A stretch of 64,000 nucleotides of DNA from Yamagishiella unicocca (Eukaryota; Chlorophyta; Chlorophyceae; Chlamydomonadales; Volvocaceae). Below, piece by piece: positions 23,290 to 34,700 of the stretch. A model generated the notes under the pieces. That model did not search any database, had not been told where the DNA came from, and saw only the letters and a program-made list of their open reading frames with translations. Where the stretch lies: positions 124,001 through 188,000 of the forward strand of contig BDSL01000013.1 in NCBI GenBank assembly GCA_003116995.1, read 5' to 3'. Made by a program: the position numbers and the translations under genes. Positions within the stretch are counted from its first letter, which is position 1, and each line of letters opens with the position of its first letter.

Positions 23290-23322
23290 CTGCCCCCTGG
23301 GTGGTTATTGCCGCTGTTCGGA

Positions 23323-25592
23323 ATCCTCCCCGCGGAGGTCAACGTACGGGTATGTATTGTGCCGTACACTTCGCACCAAACCATTCTCGACCGAGGACTG
23401 CTCCTTCGTCCCCGGATCGCCCGTTTGCCCCTACCTGGACTGCCCGCCGTCCTCATCGATCAAGCAATATTTAAGAGGAAATGGCGTTGATAAACACCGT
23501 ACGTCATCCTGTCGCGAAGTTCGAGTCCCCTCCCACCTTATTTCCAAGAGGCGCTTGCCCAGTCCAACCCTTGCACCTCATGATCCTGGTCATAACCCAC
23601 TTGATTCGACCACGATGCTGCCCTTGGATCTGCCAGCTGCACGGTGGCTCTACGTAACGACCGACTCACGCGACAGCTGCAGGGTGTCCCACGTGCTGCC
23701 TCGGACCAGATAAGCCCACACTCAATTGCGCCCCCCAAAGCTGTCGAAACCGGTTGGTACGGTACGTACGGCACGCCATGTCGCTAGCGTGTCATGCCCA
23801 TCCTCCGCCTCACGCACCTCATAGCTCTTGAGTTCACAATCCAGTCGCTGCTCCCACCGTCCCCAGCGTCTCTGCAGCCTGCTTGCACAGGGAATGTGCA
23901 AGGCCCATGGCAGCACTATACAGGGACGTGCTCGCGCACAGTGCCTCCCAAAGCAACGTGCGGTAGCCCTCTGTTTCTTCCCACCAGGACCACAGCTCAG
24001 CGCAGCTACCCAAACCGCGCGACTAACCCGTGCGGTGCACCGCTGCTGCACGATACCCCGTCACGGCTGCTAGGTGCCACGCTCCGTCGCACCAATATTC
24101 ATCTGCTTGCTTCACCTCCTCCAGCTCCCAGTGGCGCATGTGATCAGCGTACCCATCTTGAGCGTAGGGATGCTCACCGGGGGAGATGAACGGGCGCAGC
24201 TGCGGGTCACCTCCTTGCGGGACACGGGGAAGAGCGGCGGCCTAGGCGGGGAGGGGGAGGGGGGGCTGTGGGAGGAGACGGTGTGCGAATGGCGGGTGCG
24301 CGGGTGGGCGGAGGGGCGAGGGGGAGGAGACGAGAGAGAGGCGGCGGGAACAGTTTGCTAAGTGTGTTTCGGTCGCGGCTGGGGGGGGGCGTGGAGGGGG
24401 GAAGGGGCTGGCGCGGGATGAGGTGCGGAGGGGGGGGCCGCGGAAGGAGGCCGGCGGCGTATTACAAGTGGGGGTTTTGCTGGGACGGGCTGCGGCGGTG
24501 CCGGGGTGGGCGGCGGCGGCGGCGGCGGCCGCGGGCCGCCGGGACCTGGGGGGGGGTGGCGGTATTGTTGGTGGCGGTGTTGTTGGTGGCGATGGGGTCG
24601 GTGGCGGTAGCGGTGATGACGGTGGCAGTGATGACGGTGGCAGTAAGGACGGTGGCAGCGAGGATGGTGGCGGTGGTTGTGGCGGTGACGGCGAAGTCAA
24701 GGTTCGGAGCCGGTCGCGGGGGGGAGGGCGCAGGAAGGGGTCTGCCCGCCTCCCGGCGCCATGCAACACAGAGAATTTACAGGGCATCCCACGGCGCCTG
24801 TGCATGGAATCTAGACATGCCTCCCGTCTCACCTGTTTCATAAGTCCCTCGCGGCCAGCCTGCTACCGAGCGAAGACACGGCCAGAGCAAATGCGCGCCC
24901 CTCCGAGCTGATGTTCTCAGAACGTGATGCTGCACGGGGCTTTCGACCTGCCGTCCAATCCCCTCGCTCGGTTCGTCCTCGTCCCTCCCAGCGCCCTCAA
25001 CTCCCAGGTTTCCTCGCTGCCCCGCAGTCCCCACCTGCGGTTTCTTGTGTTCCAAGGCAAGGCGGCGCCAGCCCGGCTCCAAGGCCCACGCGCTGAGTGT
25101 TCGCGCCCAAAGCCCAGTAATTAGAGACGCATTTACGTGTCGCATATTTTGCCGCAACGCCTCTCCCCAAGCAAGATAGCCTGCATGTCGTGAAGATGGT
25201 ATCCTTATTGGCCGGACTTTGCCAAGGCGCAGATCCCAGGCACATGACGTCATCATCCGCACAGCCAATGAACAAGCTGAACCAGAGGCCGAAAACTACC
25301 CGTCGCAACGCGTCAGGGTTTGTGAGCCCTTACGACCTGTGCCTTCATAGTACCAATTTGAAGCAAGGCTTCGAAAGTGTGTGTATGGTCATACGGTTTA
25401 AGTGCGCAGTTTGGCCATGGGTACCGGTCTGTCGCAGGGTTTTTGGCCGGCTCAACATAGCTCCAGAACCTCGTTGAAACACAGGGATTGCATACCCTCT
25501 CAGCTCTCACAGCGTCATAGGGACAATCCCTCTATACAGATGGAATGTAAACCATAACGTAGGCAACTGGGCACGTTATTGTTCTTTGGCAG
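23323..25592. other. Gene block copy B, 5' part
   Basis: Counterpart of 16260-18437. Contains the G-rich zone at 24370-24560 with the GCGGCGGCGG segment, and the 15-bp GGTGGCAGTGATGAC minisatellite at about 24602-24665. Open frames at 24074-24361 and 25190-25477 (+) are shared with copy C; the first begins with a hydrophobic, signal-like stretch (LLICLLHLLQLPVAHV in copies A and C, where copy B has IFI in place of LLI). Neither can be assigned to a family. Confidence 0.4.
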
Positions 25593-27212
25593 CCTCCAAA
25601 TGCATCTTGGTATCTGGAAAGATAAGCGCTCCGCGGTGGCCGAAGCAGCTGCCTGCGCCTATCTTTGTCGCAACTTATGGACGTTGGCTGCATCCAATGC
25701 TCGCCTTCCTTGCAAACCTCCCGTCGGAACGCAACGATGCCACAACAGAATTTATGAAAATGAAAGCCGCGGGTGGTACAAACGCTGGTGAGCCGCTGTG
25801 ACATAAGTTTTTCCCGTCGTTATTCGTAGCGAAGCAGAGGTCGCCTTCTCGCTAACCGTGTGCTTTGAAACGAAGCAGTCTACCTTTCACATGGCATGCT
25901 CAAGTGGTGCCTTTTGAGGAATGTTACGCGCAATTCATTGAGGCACGTAATCTTGCATATTACCTGTGTGCGCCAAAGTCCACCCCTGTCTGCCCTCCGC
26001 TTTCTTCTGCAGGCGCAGCGGCTGGCCGTGGCCCTGGCGTTGCGGCAGCTGCTGGTGAGCTTGCTTGCTGCTGTCGCGTCTCCCTGGCTTGTTGGAGGCA
26101 TCACTTGCACTGGGGCTAGCCTGCTGAATGGTTCGGGCCGTCTTTTTCGGCCACGCAGCTGCGGGCTGTGCGGTCGGGTTGCTTGCCACATTGTTAGTAG
26201 GGGCTTCTTGGGTGCTATGTTGCGGAAGGGTCGTTGCATTGCGCATCCGTGTTGGTAATCCTCTATACACTCTTAACTCCCCTGACGTCCAGGTGGTGGT
26301 GCGGGCGGCGTGGTGGCCTGTTGCTGAGCACAGCTGGAGTGACCCCCCGTATGAGGCAGTTGATTGGTAAGCGTGCAGCGCCTGCGTCATTCAGCACACA
26401 ACTGCAGGGGGCATCAAGCTGTCGGGGCTGTTGACCCAGGAACACCCAGCATCGGTTGCTTAGTGCTGCCCACTGTCATGTCGCCGGAGTTTTTGACCCA
26501 TGAGCACCTTTCCTGGCGTAGCTGGTGCGGCTCGGGGCCCAAGCAAGCGCGCATGCCCTAGAGACATGTCCGCATCTTGGCCTCGTCAACGATCCTGGCC
26601 CCACCGCTGCTCCATGTTCGCGACCTCCGCCTCGCAGGCTGTGGCTGAGCTTCGCCGAGGCGCCCGAGATGGAGTTCTCCATAACGCCCGTGCTGGGCAA
26701 CCGCAAGCTGTGGGGGCTCCTCGCCATCGGCCGGGTGTGAGTGTGGGTCTGTGCAACATCACACCTCCCTCCACCGGCACTCACGCACCACCTCAGTGGC
26801 GGGCACTGCTCCAGGGGGCGTCTCTAAGGCACCCATGGCGCTCCGTACTCCTGTTCCTACACCACGACAGCGGGCTGACCAAAATCTTTACCCCCAACTA
26901 GCTGCTAGCGGCTTGCCCTTTGACGTCGACCACAGCCCTGTTGATCACGGCTCCGTCACCTTGCCACACCCGAGCACCTCGTCTGGCCATCCCCGACTTC
27001 GATTACACCACCCCATCACCCCGCTTCTGCCCTCCCCGCCCCCCTTCTTGCCCACCCTCCTCCCCCAAGTGCAGGTCGCCGCCGGCCTTGCTCGCCCTAT
27101 GGTGTACCCCGCCTGCGTGGACGTGCGCATGGGCAAGCTGCTGCTGCCAATCGACAGCACTAAGAACGCTGTCGGGTTCTTCTTCGCCATCGACACCTTG
27201 ACCCGGCACAGA
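25593..27212 (+). CDS. SMP-domain (extended-synaptotagmin-like) protein, partial spliced gene, copy B
   Basis: Best-preserved copy. Exons are inferred at 25593-25787 (65 codons), 26013-26054 (Ala/Gly linker), 26159-26366, 26638-26734 and 27075-27212. Junction phases 1, 1, 2 and 0 agree and no stop interrupts the join. Exon 1 (GKISAPRWPKQLPAPIFVAT...) differs from copy A at nine synonymous third positions and few replacements, a sign of past coding selection. Exon 3 has a transmembrane segment (GLLATLLVGASWVLCC) and ends DPPYEAVDW. Exons 4 and 5 resemble the last SMP strand and the linker to a C2 domain. SMP proteins bind and shuttle lipids at ER contact sites; the assignment here is inference. 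Roughly 100 residues of a normal SMP core are missing between exons 3 and 4, and the start codon and C2 exons are not located, so this too may be defective. Confidence 0.45.
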
Positions 27213-28914
27213 GTGGGTGCCACCTCCGCCACCGCCAACACCGCCGCTGCAGCAGACGCCGCCGCCGCCGCCGCCATTGCAGCAGCATCCGGTGCCAAAC
27301 GGTAGCCCACCTCCGAAACCCAGGTGGGCACATTACACTACGTCAGGTGTTCGACCGAAGCATTACATGTGTGAACATGCGTGCCGGCGTGCCTTGCGGG
27401 TTGGTGCTTTGCATGGGTGCGCCTCTGACGGGCGGTGCGGCGACGGGGCTTGCGGACCAGGCCGCCATGCTGGCAGGGGCGGCGGAAAGGGGGGGAGTTG
27501 CAAGGCAGGGTCCTGGGCTTAGAGCAGCAGCTGCTCGCAGTGGGGCTCCCTCAGCAGCATCGTGGTGGGCGTCGTGGCCCGGTAGGGAACAGCCAGCCAC
27601 CCGGGGTCAGCCACCCCGGGGTCAGCAATCAGGGGTCAGCCACCCGGGGTCAGCCACCCGGGTTCTCATCGAATGTCCCCTGCATTGCTCTACTACGAGC
27701 AGCGTAGTGTCCGCGGTCCCTACCAGCAGGCTGACACGCCCCTCACACCCCGCTTCGTCTTGCTTGACGTTGCAGGCCGCCCTCCTCCACGGTACTAACG
27801 GGCGGCACCCCGCGAAGCCACCGGGCCGACCTCCCCGGCACCGCTGTCGTCTGCCTCGACCTGCAGCACCCCGCGGGGATGGGTGTGGGCGCTGGTGGCT
27901 GCTCCTCCGTGCCGCCCTTGCCGCCGCCGCCGCCGTCTGTCTCCGGGGCCATGGTCCGGCCCCACCGCGTTCACCAGCTCCGCCCTGGTGGTGGTGGCCA
28001 CCGCTGGCCTAGCCGGCGGTAGCAGCGGCAGTGTTTTTTACCGAGAGCGCAGTCCACCACGTGGTTCGCCGTACATCGTCGGTCCTGGCAGCAGCCCGGG
28101 GGTGCCGCCCTCATTGGACGGCATCCCGGAGGCAATCGAGGATGAGGAGGGAAGGCGGAAGACGGTTTCATACAGGACGGTTTCAGCCTGTAGAACTCAA
28201 TAGTATGGCGCCGACTACTGCGACGGTGGCGTGATGGCAACATCGATGGCAGGGCGTCGACACTGTACGGCACGGACCGGGCCATCGGCAGCGCGCCGTC
28301 GCCGTACTGGCCTGGCGGCGTGGTGGACGCCTCTATCTGCGTTCTGGATCCTGGCAGGGCGCCGCCGGTTGGCAGCGGCGGACAGCAGATTTTGGCGCAG
28401 CTGCCGCGGGTTGTGGCGCTGGGGCACCGCGTGGCTCGTTCACTGTGTCACTGTACAGCAGCAGCGGGCAGCACAGGAGCATCACCAGCAGCAGCCGCAG
28501 CACCCACAGGCACATGGGCAGGCAGGCGCAGTCGCACCCAGGACCATATCAGCGGCTGGCCAGCCCTACCTTCTGGCGGCGTGCTTCCTTACTCCTCGCA
28601 GCCAAGGTGCTAACTCCTCGCAGCCAGGAAGCACCGTGCCCAGTGGACCATGCAGCGCCGACGGCGATGATGGGCCGTGCACCCCCACCCCCACCCTCCT
28701 GCCGTGCGCGCAACTCTGCTGCGACCAGGACACCACATCGCGCTGCTCGGACCAGCTGGTATCCGCCGACAGACAGGGCGGAGCGCACCGAGGGTGAGGG
28801 GGACGGGAGGGACGGCTCAGGGCCAGGTAGGCGCTTAGCTGCGGCGACGAGCGTTCAGTTGTCGTTATGGCCGTCGTGGCCTTGGTAGGGCGCTGATGCG
28901 GGTTGTCGCTGTCG
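27213..28914. other. Gene block copy B, region 3' of the SMP-like exons
   Basis: Contains candidate exon material without a confident model: QHPVPNGSPPPKP after an AG at 27285, a segment near 27779-27960 with DLPGTAVVCLDLQ, and a Gln-rich CAG tract near 28456-28510. Frame-shifting indels separate the copies (T-run at 28033; one base near 62783 in copy C). A GGGGTCAGCCACCC minisatellite lies at 27601-27662. Confidence 0.35.
27601..27662. repeat. GGGGTCAGCCACCC minisatellite, about four copies
   Basis: Near-palindromic 15-17-bp repeats. Copy A has about two units near 20459-20482 and copy C about three at 62551-62601, so the number differs in every block copy. Confidence 0.8.
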
Positions 28915-29043
28915 ATGTTCGCAAAGCTTTCTGGGAAAGGGTTAGAGTTCTTCAAGATCCAGGAGCACATGCAGGATTTGGTGAACCTATTCGGCATATT
29001 TGCCAAGCCAACGCTGCACACTAGCGGTGCACCGAAACAGTGA
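28915..29043 (+). CDS. Short terminal exon ending in a stop, copy B
   Basis: Frame reads MFAKLSGKGLEFFKIQEHMQ, continues with DLVNLFGIFAKPTLHTSGAP and KQ, then TGA at 29041-29043. Copy C (63776-63857) keeps the frame with one synonymous change (TCT/TCG), one conservative change (Ile/Val) and GTG in place of ATG. So this is probably an internal acceptor-bounded exon, not a true start. The sequence is more protein-like than its GC-rich surroundings. It lies on the same strand as the SMP-like exons and could be their last exon, or belong to another gene. Absent from copy A. Confidence 0.4.
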   Translation: MFAKLSGKGLEFFKIQEHMQDLVNLFGIFAKPTLHTSGAPKQ

Positions 29044-30791
29044 GGTCCATTGCCTGCCCTCACCAGTACTGTCTAGGTGTCACATTACAAGCCCCCAACA
29101 TCTCTCCACTCGTGCGTGCTGTGGTATCCAGGAACGAAGGAGCGCAGGGCGAAGGCGGTGGGAAGCAGCAGGGACCTAGCGGCCGCGAAGGCGCTGAAGG
29201 CGGGGCCGCGACACGGGTGGGCTCAAAGCAGGGCCGGTGCATAGCACTTCCCGAGGAGGAGGAGGAGGAGGACCCAGTCCGTAAGAAGCAGGCATTGGAG
29301 GCCGAAGGCGAGGGGCCTGACCGGCACGGCGCTGTTGCTGTGGTTGCTGAGGGGGGCAGGGCAACGTTGGTGGCAGCGGGGATGGCGTAAACACCGGCTA
29401 CGCGACATGGATAGGATAGCTGGCGCATTGGCTTCGGACACCTAGGGGGCGCATGCTGGAGCACTAGGATGGACGACCGATAAACCTTTGGAGGCGGCAC
29501 TTCATCGGTGATTGACAGGAAAGGACTCAAACAAAAGTGCGGTAACGTGCAGCGCGTAAGACGGAGGAACTGGTTGGCGGAATGGGACGCGATGAGGCGA
29601 GATGCGAAGTAGCCCATCGCAGTCTCCGTCCCAGCCCGGATCCCGATTGGTATCGTGGGGACGTGGTATGTTACCAAGCGGCACCAGCGAGCTTGAAGAG
29701 GGTGAGGCGCGGCCGAGTGCTGGTGGCGGAGTCAATGGTCGGGGGGCACTGGGGCCCGGCGGCGTGGCCAGGTGACGGCGATGAGCGGCCATTTTGTCAT
29801 GGCGGCTGAGAGGGTCGAAATGCGACGACGGTAACGGGAGGAGCAGCGTGATGGCACAAGACGTGCACCGCCTCATCGTTGTTTCGCGTTCGTCCGTGCG
29901 CTGCAAGGTGGTCGGTCGCGACCCTGTCGCTACAACACCTGCACACCGCCGGTCTAGCCTTTATTTGGGAATCTGTGTTTCCATGACATTTATTTTACAA
30001 TGTATCCATGGCGACGAGCGAGCCCGTTAGGGTGCGTCGAACCAGATTTCCTAACGCTCCTCCGTTGGGACTCCCAACAGCAGGTTTGGGAAAGCGGAAG
30101 GCGGCCACGGGATGCATGAGGTCAATAATGCTTCAGGTTTATTTGCGTAGGCGAAATGGACAGTCTTCCTTGCAGTGTTTTCGGTATGGTAATATTGTCT
30201 TTCATTGCCGAGGGAGTGAGAGCCACCCTGCTGGTTGTTGTAATGGTTGCTGGTGGTGTGAGGCGCCCCATAAAACGAAAGATCGCCATTTCCCTTGCAG
30301 CTTTCGGTGTTATCTGACTGCTAGGTTGACGAAGCTTGTATACAACGTATACACGTGTACACGTCCCAGCTTCCGTGTGGTCGCCGCTGCCGCTGTTTGT
30401 GCTCTGGACCCTCCTTCGGGTTTTCGGTGGTCTCGCCTGGATGGGCCTTTTGTTCCCTGTGTCTCCGTCAGTGTCCGGCAATGTGTCCGATAGCTCTACC
30501 TTCGGGTCCGGAGCCCACTGTGACATGTAGTTATTTCTTATGGTGTGACTTGGTCCCGCGACTGATGAGGGGTCGCATTAGGTCCCTGCCGGGCGGTTCT
30601 CTGTGTTCTCCTCGTTTCCCTCCTCGGTTTGTTTGGGTGTTAACTGGCCTCGGATCTCAAGTGGAAGGTTATTGTTCGGCTTGCAGTGACGATCTGCTGT
30701 TCCTTGCGGGACGAGGGTTTGCTTTGGCTGCAGTTGGCGTATTGGGCCATCTGGGCTACTGCCCCCTGGGTGGTTATTGCCGCCGTTCGGA
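29044..30791. other. Gene block copy B, 3' flank
   Basis: Includes a Glu-run open frame (29131-29390, EEEEEEDPVRKKQALEAEG) that is frame-shifted in copy A by a four-base indel, so it is not called. A TGTAA on the minus strand lies at 29995-29999. At 30122-30155 there is an extra stretch of about 34 bp not in copy A. No gene recognised. Confidence 0.4.
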
Positions 30792-31736
30792 GTTCTTGGT
30801 GGTATCTCGGTCGTATCTCGGTCTTTTTCGCCATGTGTATCTGGAACCCAGCGTTACAGTTGCTGCTACTAATACTGTTGTTACGAAAACAGTGCACCGA
30901 TCGTTCTTGGCTGGGCCTAAAAGCACGATGTCGGGCGGTAAGCTCATGTTGCTGGTGAGAGCTATCTTCCTTACATATCCATCCTAGGTCCGAGCTTCGG
31001 CTGTGTCTGAAATATGTTCTTAACGTTCTACCTGCTGGGGCTCCTGTATGATAACTCACACAACCAATGGGACCGGCCTACTGCCGCAGCAGTTCAGCCT
31101 TTCCCGTCGAGCTGCTCTGCCTTCCCCTCCCCGACCCCCCCCATTTAAAATATGGCTTGCGCCGATCTCATTCCTCAGTCGCCGGCTGTGACATTGCACA
31201 CACCGGCGCCAGTGACGGCCAGGCCCCCAGCTTCCAGGTATCACCACCACCACCGGATCTCCGGTCCTTCCTTTGACTTGTTCAGTGGTCGGCGCACGTA
31301 CTACCCGATGGCCATAACTTACGGGCTGGGGCACACTGTAGCAATGCTCCTCCTACTACGACTACGACTACCACTACTTCGACTGCTACTACCGGTGTCA
31401 CCGCCGGGCCATTCAAGTAGTACACATTTCAATTTGCCGGCGGGACCGTCCATTTGGGGGGCCACACTCGACCCTCCAATGCTGGTGATGTGCGTGGTCC
31501 ATAGCCACCGTGCCATTGTGCCCACGACATCTCCCCCCATGACGACAGGACCACCAGCGCCCGTGCAGGACACCGGCCATGCAAGTACACAACCAACAGT
31601 GCCAACTCGGTCAGTCCCATCGTTGCGTCCTCCTAGCTAGCCGCCCGCCGCGCCACCGCCTCCTAGCCGTAGGTCGCACCAGAAGCCAGTGATCGTTTAT
31701 CATACACAGACTGGCGCGATGGAGGGCCGGGGGTTG
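30792..31736. other. Single-copy spacer between gene block B and megasatellite array 2
   Basis: The only long stretch outside the repeats besides the left end of the window. T-rich at first, then ordinary GC. It contains the open frame at 31152-31640 and an (ACTACG)-like run at 31350-31385. The right border at about 31737 joins GGGCCGGGGGTTG to the inside of a megasatellite unit. Confidence 0.6.
31152..31640 (+). CDS. Hypothetical ORF, 162 codons, uncertain
   Basis: Starts at an ATG just after an AT-rich TTTAAAATATGG and stays open to TAG at 31638. The product is Pro/Thr/His-rich with a Leu-rich core (LLLLRLRLPLLRLLLPV). In the +2 frame the same core reads as a run of Thr (TTTTTTTSTATTGVTAGPFK followed by a stop), which looks more like an algal Thr-rich linker. 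The true frame, if any, is therefore uncertain. No family recognised and no second copy to compare. Confidence 0.2.
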   Translation: MACADLIPQSPAVTLHTPAPVTARPPASRYHHHHRISGPSFDLFSGRRTYYPMAITYGLGHTVAMLLLLRLRLPLLRLLLPVSPPGHSSSTHFNLPAGPSIWGATLDPPMLVMCVVHSHRAIVPTTSPPMTTGPPAPVQDTGHASTQPTVPTRSVPSLRPPS

Positions 31737-34700
31737 TAAGGAAAGCCTGTGTAGGGAGGGGGAGCGGGCGCGAACGGAGGGCAGTAACGAGTGACAGGGT
31801 TACAAGGACCGGCCACAGCTAGGTGCTTACAGCTCAGCAGTCACAGCTATCTACGGGAGGCGCCGCTGAACCGCGGGTGGGAGCCGGGGGCTGGCGCCGT
31901 ACTCGCCGGCAGCTCTGCTACTGGCTGACTTGCTGACATTATCGCTCACGATGGTTCGACTGCTGAGATTCACGTTAGAGCCGACTTGCTGTAAACAGCA
32001 GCTGACAATGAGCTGACTGCTAGCTTGCTAAAAAACTAGGATTAAGCGAAGGATAGGGTTGCGCCTGGTCGCCGTCTCGGCACCCAAGTCCCGGCCCCAG
32101 TCGCAAAGACATCGCAACATACAGCACCTGTCCGCGCTGACACGCACACATACGCGTTTCCCGAATCCCTAAACTGGAAGTGCCGCCGTCCGAGATGCTT
32201 TTCTCTCCACGTAGTTTTGCGGCTTAGCGCTAATCACCCATACGCACGTGCCCGATCGACTCCCGTCCCGTGCACCAGCCATCACCTACCGGAGCGGCAG
32301 AGCCTCGAGGTATCGACTCGTGCTGCCCCGCATCGCCTTGGCCCGCATCGCCTTGGCCGATGGTAGATCTCGTAGTCGTACGCAGGTCTCGTAGTCGTAC
32401 GTAGCTGATGACGTAGGGTGGGCGGGCTCGGGCGATGCAGGGCGGGCGCGGGGAAGGGGTGCAAAACACCCCCCCGCCGGGGTTGGACGGAGGAGGTGGG
32501 TGCATGTAGCAGTAGTTAGTGGCGGTTCATCTTAGCGACGGTGGTCGAGGGTCGGGCGACAAATGTAAATAAAGCAGGGTATACAGGTGACGACGACAGC
32601 AGTGGTAGGTTCTACGTGGCTAGAGTCGGAGGGGCCGGGACAACGGGCGGGGCAAGACGTCCGCTGCACCGAAGGCTGGATTATCGCTGCTGTGAGGAAG
32701 CAGGCTGCTGAAGACAACCGGCTGCAAACATACGGCTGGCTGGCTGGACGTACGCTGAAGGGCTGGCTGAGCGGTGCAGCAGACATCTTGCCCCACCCGA
32801 TCCTCCACGACACCCGCGCGAGGTGCGAGCGAGTCAGAGCGCGAATCGGAATGCCAACATTGTGCAAGGGTCTTCCAGATGTCGTGCATGTTGCAAGTCG
32901 TGTCGAACATTGCAAACTGCGCACGGCGTACTGATGCAACAAGTCAGGAATGCGAAAACTCACTTCCGGACGGACGGGATGTATGGCACCGTTGTGAGGA
33001 AAGCCTGTGTAGGGAGGGGGAGCGGGCGCGAACGGAGGGCAGTAACGAGTGACAGGGTTACAAGGACCGGCCACAGCTAGGTGCTTACAGCTCAGCAATC
33101 ACAGCAGCTATCTAGGGGAGGCGCCGTTGAACCGCGGGTGGGAGCCGGGGGCTGGCGCCGTACTCGCCGGCAGCTCTGCTACTGGCTGACTTGCTGACAT
33201 TATCGCTCACGATGGTTCGACTGCTGAGATTCACGTTAGAGCCGACTTGCTGTAAACAGCAGCTGACAATGAGCTGACTGCTAGCTTGCTAAAAAACTAG
33301 GATTAAGCGAAGGATAGGGTTGCGCCTGGTCGCCGTCTCGGCACCCAAGTCCCGGCCCCAGTCGCAAAGACATCGCAACATACAGCACCTGTCCGCGCTG
33401 ACACGCACACATACGCGTTTCCCGAATCCCTAAACTGGAAGTGCCGCCGTCCGAGATGCTTTTCTCTCCACGTAGTTTTGCGGCTTAGCGCTAATCACCC
33501 ATACGCACGTGCCCGATCGACTCCCGTCCCGTGCACCAGCCATCACCTACCGGAGCGGCAGAGCCTCGAGGTATCGACTCGTGCTGCCCCGCATCGCCTT
33601 GGCCCGCATCGCCTTGGCCCGCATCGCCTTGGCCCGCATCGCCTTGGCCGATGGTAGATCTCGTAGTCGTACGCAGGTCTCGTAGTCGTACGTAGCTGAT
33701 GACGTAGGGTGGGCGGGCTCGGGCGATGCAGGGCGGGCGCGGGGAAGGGGTGCAAAACACCCCCCCGCCGGGGTTGGACGGAGGAGGTGGGTGCATGTAG
33801 CAGTAGTTAGTGGCGGTTCATCTTAGCGACGGTGGTCGAGGGTCGGGCGACAAATGTAAATAAAGCAGGGTATACAGGTGACGACGACAGCAGTGGTAGG
33901 TTCTACGTGGCTAGAGTCGGAGGGGCCGGGACAACGGGCGGGGCAAGACGTCCGCTGCACCGAAGGCTGGATTATCGCGGCTGTGAGGAAGCAGGCTGCT
34001 GAAGACAACCGGCTGCAAACATACGGCTGGCTGGCTGGACGTACGCTGAAGGGCTGGCTGAGCGGTGCAGCAGACATCTTGCCCCACCCGATCCTCCACG
34101 ACACCCGCGCGAGGTGCGAGCGAGTCAGAGCGCGAATCGGAATGCCAACATTGTGCAAGGGTCTTCCAGATGTCGTGCATGTTGCAAGTCGTGTCGAACA
34201 TTGCAAACTGCGCACGGCGTACTGATGCAACAAGTCAGGAATGCGAAAACTCACTTCCGGACGGACGGGATGTATGGCACCGTTGTGAGGAAAGCCTGTG
34301 TAGGGAGGGGGAGCGGGCGCGAACGGAGGGCAGTAACGAGTGACAGGGTTACAAGGACCGGCCACAGCTAGGTGCTTACAGCTCAGCAATCACAGCAGCT
34401 ATCTAGGGGAGGCGCCGTTGAACCGCGGGTGGGAGCCGGGGGCTGGCGCCGTACTCGCCGGCAGCTCTGCTACTGGCTGACTTGCTGACATTATCGCTCA
34501 CGATGGTTCGACTGCTGAGATTCACGTTAGAGCCGACTTGCTGTAAACAGCAGCTGACAATGAGCTGACTGCTAGCTTGCTAAAAAACTAGGATTAAGCG
34601 AAGGATAGGGTTGCGCCTGGTCGCCGTCTCGGCACCCAAGTCCCGGCCCCAGTCGCAAAGACATCGCAACATACAGCACCTGTCCGCGCTGACACGCACA

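Larger units (their letters stand above)
23323..30791. repeat. Gene block copy B, tandem segmental duplication
   Basis: Homology to 16260-23322 starts at ATCCTCCCCGCGG and ends at GCCGTTCGGA. The A/B join at about 23322 fuses the block end (GCTGTTCGG) to the block start. Copy B lacks the lower-GC segment and the 56-bp minisatellite found upstream of copies A and C. It is closer to copy C than to copy A over most of its length. It carries a 526-bp stretch absent from A and a 752-bp stretch absent from C. Confidence 0.92.

Noticed and set aside
29131..29390. Glu-rich plus-strand frame with EEEEEEDPVRKKQALEAEG
   Set aside because: Copy A has a four-base indel in the run that shifts the frame, and the opposite strand is equally open.
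32532..33098. 188-codon minus-strand and 115-codon plus-strand frames present in almost every megasatellite unit
   Set aside because: They overlap antiparallel, have no recognisable domain, and are broken in units with 4- or 8-bp insertions (46995, 48305, 49604). Their conservation matches that of the whole unit.
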